A stretch of DNA of 64,000 bases from Shewanella frigidimarina (lineage in GTDB: Bacteria > Pseudomonadota > Gammaproteobacteria > Enterobacterales > Shewanellaceae). The position numbers and the translations under genes are program-made. Numbering within the stretch: the stretch's first letter is position 1; each line of letters begins with the position of its first letter. The DNA lies in NCBI RefSeq assembly GCF_003797125.1, contig NZ_RKKE01000001.1, positions 558,001 to 622,000 on the forward strand. Direction: 5' to 3'. Shown piece after piece: positions 17,746-26,504 of this stretch. The notes under the pieces were generated by a model. That model was not told where the DNA came from. It saw only the letters and a list, made by a program, of their open reading frames with translations, and did not search any database.

Positions 17746-19881
17746 TTAAAAACTCATCTTTACTTTAACAGCAAAACTACGAGGTTCACCGATACGCAAT
17801 GCACCATAAGCATCACCCGCTGCCCAAAACTCTTCGTCGAATAAATTATCAACGGTACCAATAATGGTTAGCGTTTTGTCGTCAATCACCGTGCTATAGC
17901 TAACACCGGTGTAAAACAAAGTATAAGCAGGTAATTCCCAGGTATTATTAGAATCTAATGTTGTTTCACCAAAGTATTTGGCGCCTAAATTAACAGCTAA
18001 ACCAGGCACGGCATCGACCTCATAGTTAGTCTGCAAGCTAAACTGTTGACTTGGTGTACCAGCAACGTCATTGCCTTCCACCGCTGAATTTGTTTTGTCA
18101 TAGGTGGCATCCAATAACATCAAGTCACCGTATAGAGATAAATTATCAGTGACTTCCCATGCTCCACTAAATTCCAAACCTTGATAAATGCTAAGTCCAT
18201 CCTGTACTAAATAATTATCACCAGTAACCAGTGTGGCGCCTCGTTCGATGCGAAATAGTGCCGACGTTAAAGACCAACCATCACCAGCAGTTTTAACACC
18301 CAATTCATATTGCTTACTTTCTAATGGTTCTAGTAGCTCATCAGCGTTTGCGTAAGTCTCGCCAACATACGACGTTGTCCCCTCAAACGATTCAACATAG
18401 CTGACATAATATGTTGTTTTATCATCAGGTTTAAACATCAATGCAGCAGTAGGACTTAGGGCGCTGTCTTCATTGTAAGCTTGGTATGAAGAGAAATATT
18501 CGCTTGGCGTATGTTCAATTTGATTAGATCGAATACCGAGTAAGACTTCCCATTGATCGGTTAGCGAAATAAAGTCACTGAGATAAACCGATTGTTGTTT
18601 ATCAATCCAAGCCATAGATAGATTATCTTCTAAGGTTGAATTATAGGTTGGAAGCTCAACAGGATTAAACAGATTATCGGTTCCATAACCCCACATTACT
18701 ACGCGATGCGGATCATTCCGATACGTTGTAGACTTCTGATATGACGCACCTAACAACAGGTTGTGTCGAATGCTACCGGTTTCAAACTCACCGTTAATCA
18801 CAGCCTGAATTTGATCATAATTAACATCAAAATACTGGTCATATAAAGAAATATTAACATCACCATCACTATTGAGTAAGTAGGCTAAGCTTTTTACCCA
18901 ACGAGTCTCATTCTTAGAATAATCATACTCAAGACGAGCACTCCAGTTATCATTAATGTCCCAATTTAGGCTGGTTAACGCTACGATATTTTTGTAATCA
19001 TCGAAGGTACCGTCAGCTCCAATACTGCGAGTACCGCTAACGGTATCAGGAAGCAAATCAGTACTGTCTAACGAATTATTCATTGTAGTCCATGAATTTT
19101 CAGTTAAGCGATCGTTATAAATAACATCAACAGTCCAATAAAGTGAATCGGTTAATTGTGCGTCAAATGCTAAAGCTGCAGTATTACGATCAATTGTGCC
19201 ATCTTCTAAATACGTGTCGCCCGACTCTTTAACAAGGTTGACCCTAACACCATACTCATCGTTATCACCTAAACGCTTACTGGCATCAATATGGCCACTA
19301 AATACACTGTCACTGCGTATGCCAACATCAACAATAAATTTATCGTCTGTTGCTTTTTTGGTCACATAGTTAACAACTCCACCAGGTGCAGCCATCCCAT
19401 ACATGAAGCCAGAGGCTCCTTTTAGTAAGGTAACTTGCTCGAAGGCTTCATAGGGAAGTTCACCACTAAAATTATTGATAGACATACCATTAATTTTAAA
19501 ACTATTGGTATAGTCTAAAGGTAAGCCACGAACACGAATAGTTGAGCCAAAGGTACTGTAAGCACTACCATCAACCGATACAGACGCTTCTCTACTAAAA
19601 AGACTATCCAGAGTATTAACCTGGCGGATTTCTATATCTTCAAGTGAAATAACATCTACTGAAAAAGGGGTTTCTAATAAGGTTTTATTACCCAAGGCTC
19701 CACCATTATTATTAGAACTCAGCTCGGTCAGTTTATGGCCCACCACACTAATGGTTTCAATACTGCCTTTCGTCTCTTCTACGTTTTCCTCCCCTATAGC
19801 AGAGTAACTATTCAAAGAGAGTGCAGAAGCACATACAACAGCCAATTTACATTTATTAAACTGTAAAGTATTGATTTTCAT
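17746..19881 (-). CDS. TonB-dependent ferrisiderophore receptor
   Basis: This 711-residue outer-membrane receptor has a signal peptide (about 1-30) and a TonB-box-like ETISVVG. The plug domain (about 60-165) has IRVRGLPLDY, the siderophore-type EQVTLLKGASGFMYGMAAPGG and VNYVTKKA. The 22-strand barrel region ends with the expected terminal Phe (VKMSF). The ligand cannot be read from sequence. The ATG at 19881 (MKINTLQF) has GGA at workable spacing; the ATG at 19893 lacks a ribosome site. A putative Fur box lies about 100 bp upstream. It heads the operon with the two small membrane proteins and the PepSY reductase. Confidence 0.93.
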   Translation of the reverse strand: MKINTLQFNKCKLAVVCASALSLNSYSAIGEENVEETKGSIETISVVGHKLTELSSNNNGGALGNKTLLETPFSVDVISLEDIEIRQVNTLDSLFSREASVSVDGSAYSTFGSTIRVRGLPLDYTNSFKINGMSINNFSGELPYEAFEQVTLLKGASGFMYGMAAPGGVVNYVTKKATDDKFIVDVGIRSDSVFSGHIDASKRLGDNDEYGVRVNLVKESGDTYLEDGTIDRNTAALAFDAQLTDSLYWTVDVIYNDRLTENSWTTMNNSLDSTDLLPDTVSGTRSIGADGTFDDYKNIVALTSLNWDINDNWSARLEYDYSKNETRWVKSLAYLLNSDGDVNISLYDQYFDVNYDQIQAVINGEFETGSIRHNLLLGASYQKSTTYRNDPHRVVMWGYGTDNLFNPVELPTYNSTLEDNLSMAWIDKQQSVYLSDFISLTDQWEVLLGIRSNQIEHTPSEYFSSYQAYNEDSALSPTAALMFKPDDKTTYYVSYVESFEGTTSYVGETYANADELLEPLESKQYELGVKTAGDGWSLTSALFRIERGATLVTGDNYLVQDGLSIYQGLEFSGAWEVTDNLSLYGDLMLLDATYDKTNSAVEGNDVAGTPSQQFSLQTNYEVDAVPGLAVNLGAKYFGETTLDSNNTWELPAYTLFYTGVSYSTVIDDKTLTIIGTVDNLFDEEFWAAGDAYGALRIGEPRSFAVKVKMSF

Positions 19882-19893
19882 TACATATTCCAT

Positions 19894-20462
19894 TTAGTAT
19901 TTATAAAAGATATTCACGCTTCTACAATAAGCGTCCTTTCAACTTATCTACATTTAGCGACAAACAAGCTAATACTAATAACAACGATTATCAATCGCAT
20001 TTACAAAATGTATTGATTATTTACTCTAAAACTTGAGTTATGAATAACAATTGGACGCAAAATTCACCTCGCGATGAGTTTGTTGGCAATGAAGTGATTT
20101 GAATTCAGACACATCAAGTGATAGCACTCTTGTGCTTCTTTATAGAGGGTTTTGAAATCGTTGTAATACCAAATTTATGTCATATCAAATCTTTGTAACA
20201 TTAAATATGAGCACTGTATTTTTTTCACCCTTGAAGCACAACCGTCACACCAATACATGATAGTGTTTGTGACTAAATCGAGACCCTTAGCTGGAGAACC
20301 TTCGATGAGTAAACAATGACTCTGATTCATCTGGGGCCGTATATGGCTATATTGACAACTGAATAGACAATATTAATTAGCACGCTTGATGTGTGCTAGA
20401 TAACGTTAAATTATTCAATGAGCTGTATAATTGTGGTTAATTAATGATTGGTGGAAGATAAC
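19894..20462. other. Intergenic region between TonB receptor and the 124-aa membrane protein
   Basis: Divergent promoter region. It holds the Fur-box-like sequence at 19980-19998. TTGACA at 20352-20357 with TAATTA 16 bases on could serve the plus-strand gene. No ORF is supported. Confidence 0.45.
19980..19998 (-). promoter_or_regulatory. Putative Fur box upstream of TonB receptor
   Basis: Read on minus it is GCGATTGATAATCGTTGTT, agreeing with the 19-base Fur consensus at about 13 positions, including the central TGATAATC. A TTGTAA with TGTTAT 17 bases downstream would place the box across the promoter, as expected for iron repression. Confidence 0.6.
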
Positions 20463-20837
20463 GTGCTAACAAAAATTTTAGTCACAATATTGGTAATACT
20501 TGGCGCTATTGTCTACTTGCGCCGTGGACGAGGACATAAAGTTAATCGCATCGCAGAAATGGCAAATGCACAAAAATCGCCACTTTTTAGTCGAGTCATT
20601 ATTTACACTATGATTGCGGTGTCGATGTTAGCGTCTGCAGGCTATTGGGGCTGGAGTTGGTATGACGATAACACCGTCGTTGAAGTTACGATTACATCCC
20701 CCATTGAAGCGATGACAGACAGCTACAAAGTGCGTAAAAAAGATATTGAAGCCCAGCGAATTACGACTGTTGACGGCATTCAAATTCGTTTATCGAATCA
20801 AGAGAGATTAACGGTAAAAACATTAGTAACAGAGTAA
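20463..20837 (+). CDS. Hypothetical small inner-membrane protein
   Basis: About 124 residues. A short N-terminal helix (LTKILVTILVILGAIVYLRR), a basic linker, a second helix (VIIYTMIAVSMLASAGYWGW), then a periplasm- or cytoplasm-facing domain of about 60 residues (NTVVEVTITSPIEAMTDSYKVRKKDIE...). I do not recognise a named domain, though the composition is coherent. No ATG fits; GTG at 20463 has GGAAG five bases upstream. A TTG at 20448 is possible. Monocistronic. Confidence 0.65.
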   Translation: MLTKILVTILVILGAIVYLRRGRGHKVNRIAEMANAQKSPLFSRVIIYTMIAVSMLASAGYWGWSWYDDNTVVEVTITSPIEAMTDSYKVRKKDIEAQRITTVDGIQIRLSNQERLTVKTLVTE

Positions 20838-21013
20838 TAGTCATTGTTCAAAAGTGTTAAAAGTTAGTTTTCGCAAAGCTTGGAGAGCACAAACAAAGTA
20901 TTAAAAAGCACAAGCGTTTAGTCATGTTCAACTGCATAAAGTAGCTTTATTAAACGCCCCCATAAGACTTCGTAATAGCCGGTTTATCTCAAAAATCGAA
21001 TAGTTCAACAGGG

Positions 21014-22093
21014 CTAATCAGTAAGAGTCTGCACTTCGATGCTAGCCTCTGTGTTAATGGTTGGCTGTTCATTTAAAGTAGTAATCACTTTATTTCGTCC
21101 TAACGTTTTTGCTTGATATAAGCGCGCATCGGCAGTTTTATAAATTTGCGAAAAATGTGCACCGTCTTCAGGCCAACGTGATACCCCAATACTAATGCTA
21201 AGGTTTAGCTCACTGCCATCAATTACGGTAACGAGCTCAACAGCCTTGCGTAAACGTTCCGCTATTTGACCTGCTTGCTGTAAATTTGAATCAGGAATTA
21301 GCATACAAAACTCCTCCCCGCCTAAACGAAAAGCCCAGTCATTTTGACGCCGTACACTATTGATAATACGCGACACCTCTACCAGTACTTTATCACCGAC
21401 ATCATGACCATATTGGTCATTGATCCGTTTGAAATGGTCAAGATCAAGTATTAACACCGATACGGATTGATGCTGCTCGGGTAAACTTTCACACAACATG
21501 TCGAAGATAGAATCTAACAATAAACGATTATTTAGCCCAGTTAACGGGTCAAGTGATGCCATCTTTTGTAACCGTTCAACGGCTTCAGCTCGTTTATATT
21601 CATAACTAAAAGACAAAGCCCAAATAGCAGCCAAACATAAAACAATATTGGCGATAGTAATTGGGTAAATTTTTGCAATATCTAACAACAAAGCATTAAC
21701 CAAAATACCCACACCACCTATCATATACACACAGGTGTATAGGGTACCTAGCTTTATACCCAGCAACAGATACGACAAAACAGGAATAATAAACAGCCAA
21801 GTAAATAGCCCGGAATTAAATGAAGCACTGTAAATGCCAATTAAAATAACGCTGTAAAGTGCAAACAAAAAAACCAAGCACCACAATGTGAGGTTTGGGG
21901 TGGTTTTATGAATAAAAAGAATGCCAATACAAAGACATACCACCGCTAATTCAACCATGGCATACAATTTAAAATCATTAAACCAGTTATTAACCACAAA
22001 TATACCGCCAGCAACAATAATGACAATTAACACTGCCTTTAATACTGTACGACGATACTCAAGCTCACTTGCCCATAAATTGGAAATGGCCAT
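21014..22093 (-). CDS. Membrane-bound GGDEF diguanylate cyclase
   Basis: The N-terminal half (about 15-175) has six membrane helices with short loops, then SLDPLTGLNNRLLLDSIF opens the GGDEF domain. The active-site loop is GGEEF (about 258-262), an active variant, with LDLDHFKRINDQYGHDVGD for metal and substrate binding. It should make cyclic di-GMP from GTP. An inhibitory-site RxxD before the loop reads RQND (RRQNDWAFRLGGEEF), consistent with feedback control. ATG at 22093 was chosen; a TTG at 22126 adds 11 residues. A 15-bp tandem duplication lies upstream. Confidence 0.9.
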   Translation of the reverse strand: MAISNLWASELEYRRTVLKAVLIVIIVAGGIFVVNNWFNDFKLYAMVELAVVCLCIGILFIHKTTPNLTLWCLVFLFALYSVILIGIYSASFNSGLFTWLFIIPVLSYLLLGIKLGTLYTCVYMIGGVGILVNALLLDIAKIYPITIANIVLCLAAIWALSFSYEYKRAEAVERLQKMASLDPLTGLNNRLLLDSIFDMLCESLPEQHQSVSVLILDLDHFKRINDQYGHDVGDKVLVEVSRIINSVRRQNDWAFRLGGEEFCMLIPDSNLQQAGQIAERLRKAVELVTVIDGSELNLSISIGVSRWPEDGAHFSQIYKTADARLYQAKTLGRNKVITTLNEQPTINTEASIEVQTLTD

Positions 22094-22150
22094 TAATGCT
22101 GTATTCCTATGCTGAAGCAACAACAACTCACACTTTGAGTAGCCATATTT

Positions 22151-22180
22151 TTAACTACAATATCTTTAACTACAATATCT
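22151..22180. repeat. 15-bp tandem duplication upstream of GGDEF gene
   Basis: TTAACTACAATATCT occurs twice head to tail, followed by a partial third copy (TTAAATCT). It lies 58-87 bp before the diguanylate cyclase start codon, in its likely promoter. Confidence 0.85.
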
Positions 22181-22418
22181 TTAAATCTGAATGTAAAGAT
22201 TAGAACAGATATGAATCATTTGCCAAAATATTAAAAGGTTACGTATTACTATAAGCGTAAATCAACCACACACTTTTTAAGCAAAGATCATCATAACTGA
22301 CTGTCTATTACCATAAATACGGCTGTCACGATCATTAGTTAATCGCTATCTCGATATTGTTCAGACATATATCGGGTTACAATAGATATACAATGTATAA
22401 ATCCGGATTATGCGCTAA

Positions 22419-22670
22419 ATGGCTAAACCTAACAAAAAAGGCCCTTCGCGCACCGTCGATGTTTTTTGCGCTAAGTGTAAAGCCCAACTGTTTAAATATC
22501 GTAAGGGTGGTAAAGGCGCCTTAATCAAATGTTTCAAGGAGCGGATTGTCGAAGACAACACCAAGATTCCTTGCACATGCCCAGAATGCGGCCAGATATT
22601 TGCCAGAGATACGTTAGTGAGAGGCGCACCAGCATTTAAAATGGTCGGTGGAAAAGTTACCTTTAAGTAA
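22419..22670 (+). CDS. Conserved Zn-ribbon protein
   Basis: This 83-residue basic protein has paired metal-ligand motifs: CAKC (residues 17-20) and CTCPEC (about 52-57), with the C-terminal tail GAPAFKMVGGKVTFK. The spacing suggests a zinc ribbon, so nucleic acid or protein binding is likely, but the function is unknown. It stands alone, with no clear ribosome site before the ATG at 22419. Confidence 0.75.
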   Translation: MAKPNKKGPSRTVDVFCAKCKAQLFKYRKGGKGALIKCFKERIVEDNTKIPCTCPECGQIFARDTLVRGAPAFKMVGGKVTFK

Positions 22671-23006
22671 TTCTGTAGCGTCATGACTGACACAAGTACG
22701 CGCCAACAACAAGATTGTTAGTCATTGTATTTACAAATGAATAATAAAAATCATGCTCAAACGTATACTCATGAAAAATGAACTACAGTACTGATATTAG
22801 ATAAAAATATTAGCAATATCGCGAAATTCACATGCTATATACAACCCCTCTAAACATCACTTCAAACCTAAATTTTCTCGACCTGTTATTTGTAATTAAA
22901 GGCATAATTTCACACGAGTTCGGGCTTGTCTAACTTTCGGGATAGAACGTAGTATTGCTCGGGCTATCCTTATTCGTTAGGTTTAGAGGGCTATTTACAC
23001 TTTGCT
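22671..23006. other. Convergent intergenic region
   Basis: No gene, terminator hairpin or repeat that I can support lies between the Zn-ribbon gene and the DUF2306 gene. Confidence 0.35.
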
Positions 23007-23651
23007 CTATGTACTCAATGTATTATCAATAGTACGTTGAACTGAATAACTAACACGTTTGGTTTTTAGTAAATATAATTGTGCTACTAATACATTTGGA
23101 ACCCAGGCAACCCAAGAAATTGCAATGTAAGACGTTATAAAGTCGACATTAAATAACCATGGAAATGATGGTAGATACAATCTAAGGGTAATTGCTGAAC
23201 AAGTTAAAGAGTAGTTTATTATCATCCAATAGCGATGTGCATTCACGTTACCTTTTTTTATTTGAACAAATGCCATGCTTACAGTAAAAAGCCATAAAAA
23301 AGCCATAGTACCAAAACCGAAATGAGCAACAATACCACCCATAGAATTGGTAGCTAAGTATAAACCAGCAGAACCGGAGAGTAATACGGCGGTAACGTAG
23401 ACTTTACCAAGCGTTCGATGAAGTTTGATACTTTTCGCTCTCATGCGACTATTTAACTGAAATGCGCCAATGGTTAACGCTATTGAGCCTCCGACCATAT
23501 GTAGATACATCGCCAATGGTGTTAATGAAAACTTTTCTTTTAAATATTCTGAGCCAACCCAATCAACGGTTACAAACAGAATGGCATAAATGCTAACACC
23601 AAGAGCTAAGGCATAGAAAATACCGTATCCACACTTTTTAAATACTTCCAT
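23007..23651 (-). CDS. DUF2306 membrane protein
   Basis: This 214-residue protein has six or so membrane helices and the DUF2306 signatures: YLHMVGGSIALTIGAFQL, KLHRTLGKVYV, GFGTMAFLWL and NAHRYWMIINYSLT. The conserved histidines resemble haem-binding b561-like proteins, but function is not established. AAGGA lies before the ATG at 23651. A 54-codon membrane-protein ORF ends 87 bp upstream on the same strand, so the two may be cotranscribed. Confidence 0.8.
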   Translation of the reverse strand: MEVFKKCGYGIFYALALGVSIYAILFVTVDWVGSEYLKEKFSLTPLAMYLHMVGGSIALTIGAFQLNSRMRAKSIKLHRTLGKVYVTAVLLSGSAGLYLATNSMGGIVAHFGFGTMAFLWLFTVSMAFVQIKKGNVNAHRYWMIINYSLTCSAITLRLYLPSFPWLFNVDFITSYIAISWVAWVPNVLVAQLYLLKTKRVSYSVQRTIDNTLST

Positions 23652-23738
23652 ATAAGACTAATCCTTATTAAAAATCTAACGCGACACTAACAAGTGAGCT
23701 CTGTGCTGGCTAGGGTCAATATATGCTGGCATTGAACG

Positions 23739-23903
23739 CTATGATCTGTGCTTATAAGCTCCAGCAACGCCAAACCCAATGGCAGCAACAAGTATGATCA
23801 TATCTAAGTAGTAAACTGGTTTTTGGATCGAAAGAAGAGTACCAATAGTCGTTAGTAAAAGGCTTGTGTTGGCATAAGTGTTACTTTTAATGCTTTTTTC
23901 CAT
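23739..23903 (-). CDS. Possible 54-aa two-helix membrane protein
   Basis: Reverse-strand ORF beginning MEKSIKSNTYANTSLLL and ending VAGAYKHRS. It has two hydrophobic stretches (about 13-26 and 34-49) separated by a polar turn, and a positive C-terminus. It lies upstream of and codirectional with the DUF2306 gene. The ribosome site is weak, and no family is recognised. The codons and composition look coding, but it is too short for certainty. Confidence 0.45.
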   Translation of the reverse strand: MEKSIKSNTYANTSLLLTTIGTLLSIQKPVYYLDMIILVAAIGFGVAGAYKHRS

Positions 23904-24235
23904 ATTTCAAATTTTCCATATTATGAATTATGTACATATATTTTATGTGCATGCTGATGAACCGGTAGAATGCCACCGTTAAATTTAACAATACCATAAC
24001 ACTAAGTGGCTTTGCTGAGGCATTTAAATGAAATGGCTGTTTTCGTTGATAATTATGCTGAACACAATTTAAGGGTGTGAGAAAGGGTATGGTCAGTGAT
24101 TTAGTTAAATATTGTGATGATTTATTGCCAATTCAAGCCTTATCATTAATCTCCCAAGCAATATTAAGTACAAATGAGACGCGCGTTTTCGAAGATGTTT
24201 CTGATACAAATCCTTCAACACTGACTTTTTATCAA
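23904..24235. other. Intergenic region right of the 54-aa ORF
   Basis: It contains the probable minus-strand promoter for the small membrane genes. A plus-strand frame (24077-24334) runs into the 3' end of the binding-protein gene antisense; its translation resembles nothing I know. Confidence 0.35.
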
Positions 24236-25087
24236 TTATGGATAAATCTGTTTCCAGTGTTTTACTTTGGGATTAACAATACCAGACTCCTCAAAAGCCC
24301 TAGAAATAGTGCCTTCCAAACGCAGCTTTTTTAAACCGTCTTGCAACGCCTCAAAAACCTTTTCAGCATTTGGTGCCTTTTTAGAAACAACAAAATGGCG
24401 AGACCCTTTTAAACCCACTTTAATATTAGGAACCGGAACTAACCTTACTCCGGCTATTTCCATACTGAAATCATCTTCTGAAGAAAATTCATTTAGAACA
24501 AAATCAGCTCGTCCCACATTAATAAATTTGAACATAAGATGCAGTTTCGGCATGCTATGTGTCTTCACCCCCATAGCTTTCAACGTTGCCCAGTCAACTA
24601 CCCAACGATCAGAAGAAACGCCTTTAAACTTTTTAAGTTCATCAAGTGAATTGATTTTCATTATATCAACGTTTGTTGGTAGAGCGTATATGCCCACTTC
24701 GATCGTCCCTGCTTCAAATATAGCATCGCTGACATAAAAATCAGCCTCATCAATTTCAATTCTCCAGGCTGTTTCTGCTGGCATAGTGACAACCCCTTTT
24801 TCAGCCTCTATCAAAGCGCGGCTATAATTGGGCATTTCTTTTAGCTGTATATCAGGCTTCAACCCTCCAAGATTTAGCGCTTTGCATATCAACACTAATT
24901 CAACTACGCCACGATGAAGATTCATTTCCCTAAAATCATCAATATCGTTGCAGTTTTTTTTATCTGCCCATCCCTTGAATGAATCATAAACCACTTTATT
25001 AGCTGAAATATCAACCACTTCGGCGCAAAGATTACTGGTTCCTAATAAGGCCACCCAACTTGTAATAAGTATAAATAATTTTCTCAT
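24236..25087 (-). CDS. Periplasmic substrate-binding-like protein (SBP family 3 type)
   Basis: This 283-residue protein has a signal peptide (about 1-22, ending LCAEV). The body resembles family-3 solute-binding proteins: PAETAWRIEIDEADFYVSDAIFE, then the domain-hinge region SLDELKKFKGVSSDRW, and a second lobe with RADFVLNEFSSEDDF and LRLEGTISRAFEESG. In Shewanella and Vibrio such orphan proteins often lack transport partners. No permease or ATPase is adjacent here, so it may be a sensor component or remain orphan. ATG at 25087. Confidence 0.75.
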   Translation of the reverse strand: MRKLFILITSWVALLGTSNLCAEVVDISANKVVYDSFKGWADKKNCNDIDDFREMNLHRGVVELVLICKALNLGGLKPDIQLKEMPNYSRALIEAEKGVVTMPAETAWRIEIDEADFYVSDAIFEAGTIEVGIYALPTNVDIMKINSLDELKKFKGVSSDRWVVDWATLKAMGVKTHSMPKLHLMFKFINVGRADFVLNEFSSEDDFSMEIAGVRLVPVPNIKVGLKGSRHFVVSKKAPNAEKVFEALQDGLKKLRLEGTISRAFEESGIVNPKVKHWKQIYP

Positions 25088-25733
25088 TCATCCTACTTGT
25101 AGTGGTTAGATGAATTACCGCTATCATAATTTATCCACATAACCAAAATTGAATCAAAAAACTAAAGCATTGATTTAAAGCAATTTTAATTGAACAATAT
25201 AAAGCCTGAGTCATTGTGAGTTAAGCTGCTTTTTAAGGCGGAAATTGTTTTTTATTTGGCGGATGCTACGGCCACATTCATCAGTATAATTTATGTTATA
25301 GGAATTTGTTTTTTTTAGGTAATTAATTTTTGTACAATATTCCTACTAATTATATGTTCTGATTACAGCTTTTAAAGTGATTGTTGAGGTTTATCTGATA
25401 TTCCATTAAATTTGTGGCCACTTTTTACTTATAAACTGAAGTAAACTAGAAGTGTTCTGAATAAAAAATATCTTGACTAATGTAAACAAGAAACCATTAA
25501 CAAGTGATTGAAAAAGGTTAATCTATACTGCTCAATAGCTTTTAGGCCATTCCGACTTAAAAACAACTGAAATCTATACCCATGTTATAGGTTCTCGTTT
25601 TAGTCATGCCACTAGACCAATAGATCGATAGATAACGCCCACAAAAAAGGACTCTTGCGAGCCCTTTTACACGTAGATTGTGACAACCGATTTGTGAGCG
25701 GTTTATCTATTGCAAGACTAGGCTACTACAGAC
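25088..25733. other. 646-bp gene-free region
   Basis: It carries the terminator of the ABC exporter operon (25643-25669) and the promoter side of the binding-protein gene. The centre is very AT-rich, with no ORF or repeat that I can support. An unannotated short gene or decayed sequence cannot be excluded. Confidence 0.4.
25643..25669 (-). terminator. Intrinsic terminator of the ABC-2 exporter operon
   Basis: On minus, AAAAGGGCTC pairs with GAGTCCTTTT (one mismatch) around GCAA, followed by a U-run. It lies about 65 bp past the permease stop. Confidence 0.75.
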
Positions 25734-26504
25734 TTAACTACGCAACCCAATTCCACGCGATATCAAATAGTAAGCCAGAGTCCATAAGCTGACACAAAAA
25801 CCAATCATAATAGCTATTGATAACGGTACGCTTAAGTCAGCAAAGCCTAAAAATCCATAGCGGAATACGTTGATCATATACACCACAGGGTTTAAGGCTG
25901 ATACGCCTTGCCAAAAAGGTGGCAATAACGATAACGAGTAAAACACCCCACCTAAGTAGGTTAACGGCGTGAGAATAAAGGTTGGAATAATACTGATGTC
26001 GTCAAAGCTTTTGGCAAATACCGCATTAATTAACCCACCCAGTGAAAATAACACAGAGGTTAAAAACATGGTTAACACCACCAAGCCAACATGATGTAAG
26101 GAGATATCAACAAACATCATCGCCACTGTGGTAACAATTAAACCAACACTTAACCCACGGGCGACGCCGCCGCCGACATAACCGGCTATCATCACGTAAT
26201 GTGGCACTGGGGCAACCATGATTTCTTCAATGTTACGTTGAAACTTGGCGCTGTAAAACGATGAGGCCACATTAGAGTATGAGCTAGTTATCACCGACAT
26301 CATGATTAAACCTGGGGCGATAAACTCCATGTAGGTAACGCCGCCCATTTCACCAATGCGACTGCCGACTAAATTACCAAAAATTAAAAAATATAAAGTC
26401 ATGGTTATGGCTGGCGGCACCAATGTTTGGATCCAAATACGGGTAAAGCGATTAATTTCTTTGGTTAAAATACTTTTAAAAGCCACAAAATACAGACTGT
26501 TCAT
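25734..26504 (-). CDS. yadH: ABC-2 type exporter permease (YadH-like)
   Basis: This 256-residue permease has six membrane helices and ABC-2 motifs (TLYFLIFGNLVGSRIG, MEFIAPGLIMMSVI, PVPHYVMIAGYVGGG, LGGVFYSLSLLPPFWQ). The length matches E. coli YadH exactly, and the adjacent ATPase and hpt gene reproduce the yadGH-hpt neighbourhood. The substrate is unknown. Its ATG overlaps the ATPase stop (TAATG), so the two are coupled. Confidence 0.87.
   Translation of the reverse strand: MNSLYFVAFKSILTKEINRFTRIWIQTLVPPAITMTLYFLIFGNLVGSRIGEMGGVTYMEFIAPGLIMMSVITSSYSNVASSFYSAKFQRNIEEIMVAPVPHYVMIAGYVGGGVARGLSVGLIVTTVAMMFVDISLHHVGLVVLTMFLTSVLFSLGGLINAVFAKSFDDISIIPTFILTPLTYLGGVFYSLSLLPPFWQGVSALNPVVYMINVFRYGFLGFADLSVPLSIAIMIGFCVSLWTLAYYLISRGIGLRS

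Noticed and set aside
20352..20379. TTGACA with TAATTA as a promoter for the 124-aa protein gene
   Set aside because: The -10 is poor and the spacing short; mentioned only as a possibility, not called as a feature.
24077..24334. 85-codon plus-strand ORF
   Set aside because: It overlaps the binding-protein gene antisense by about 100 bp, resembles no family and shows no domain pattern.
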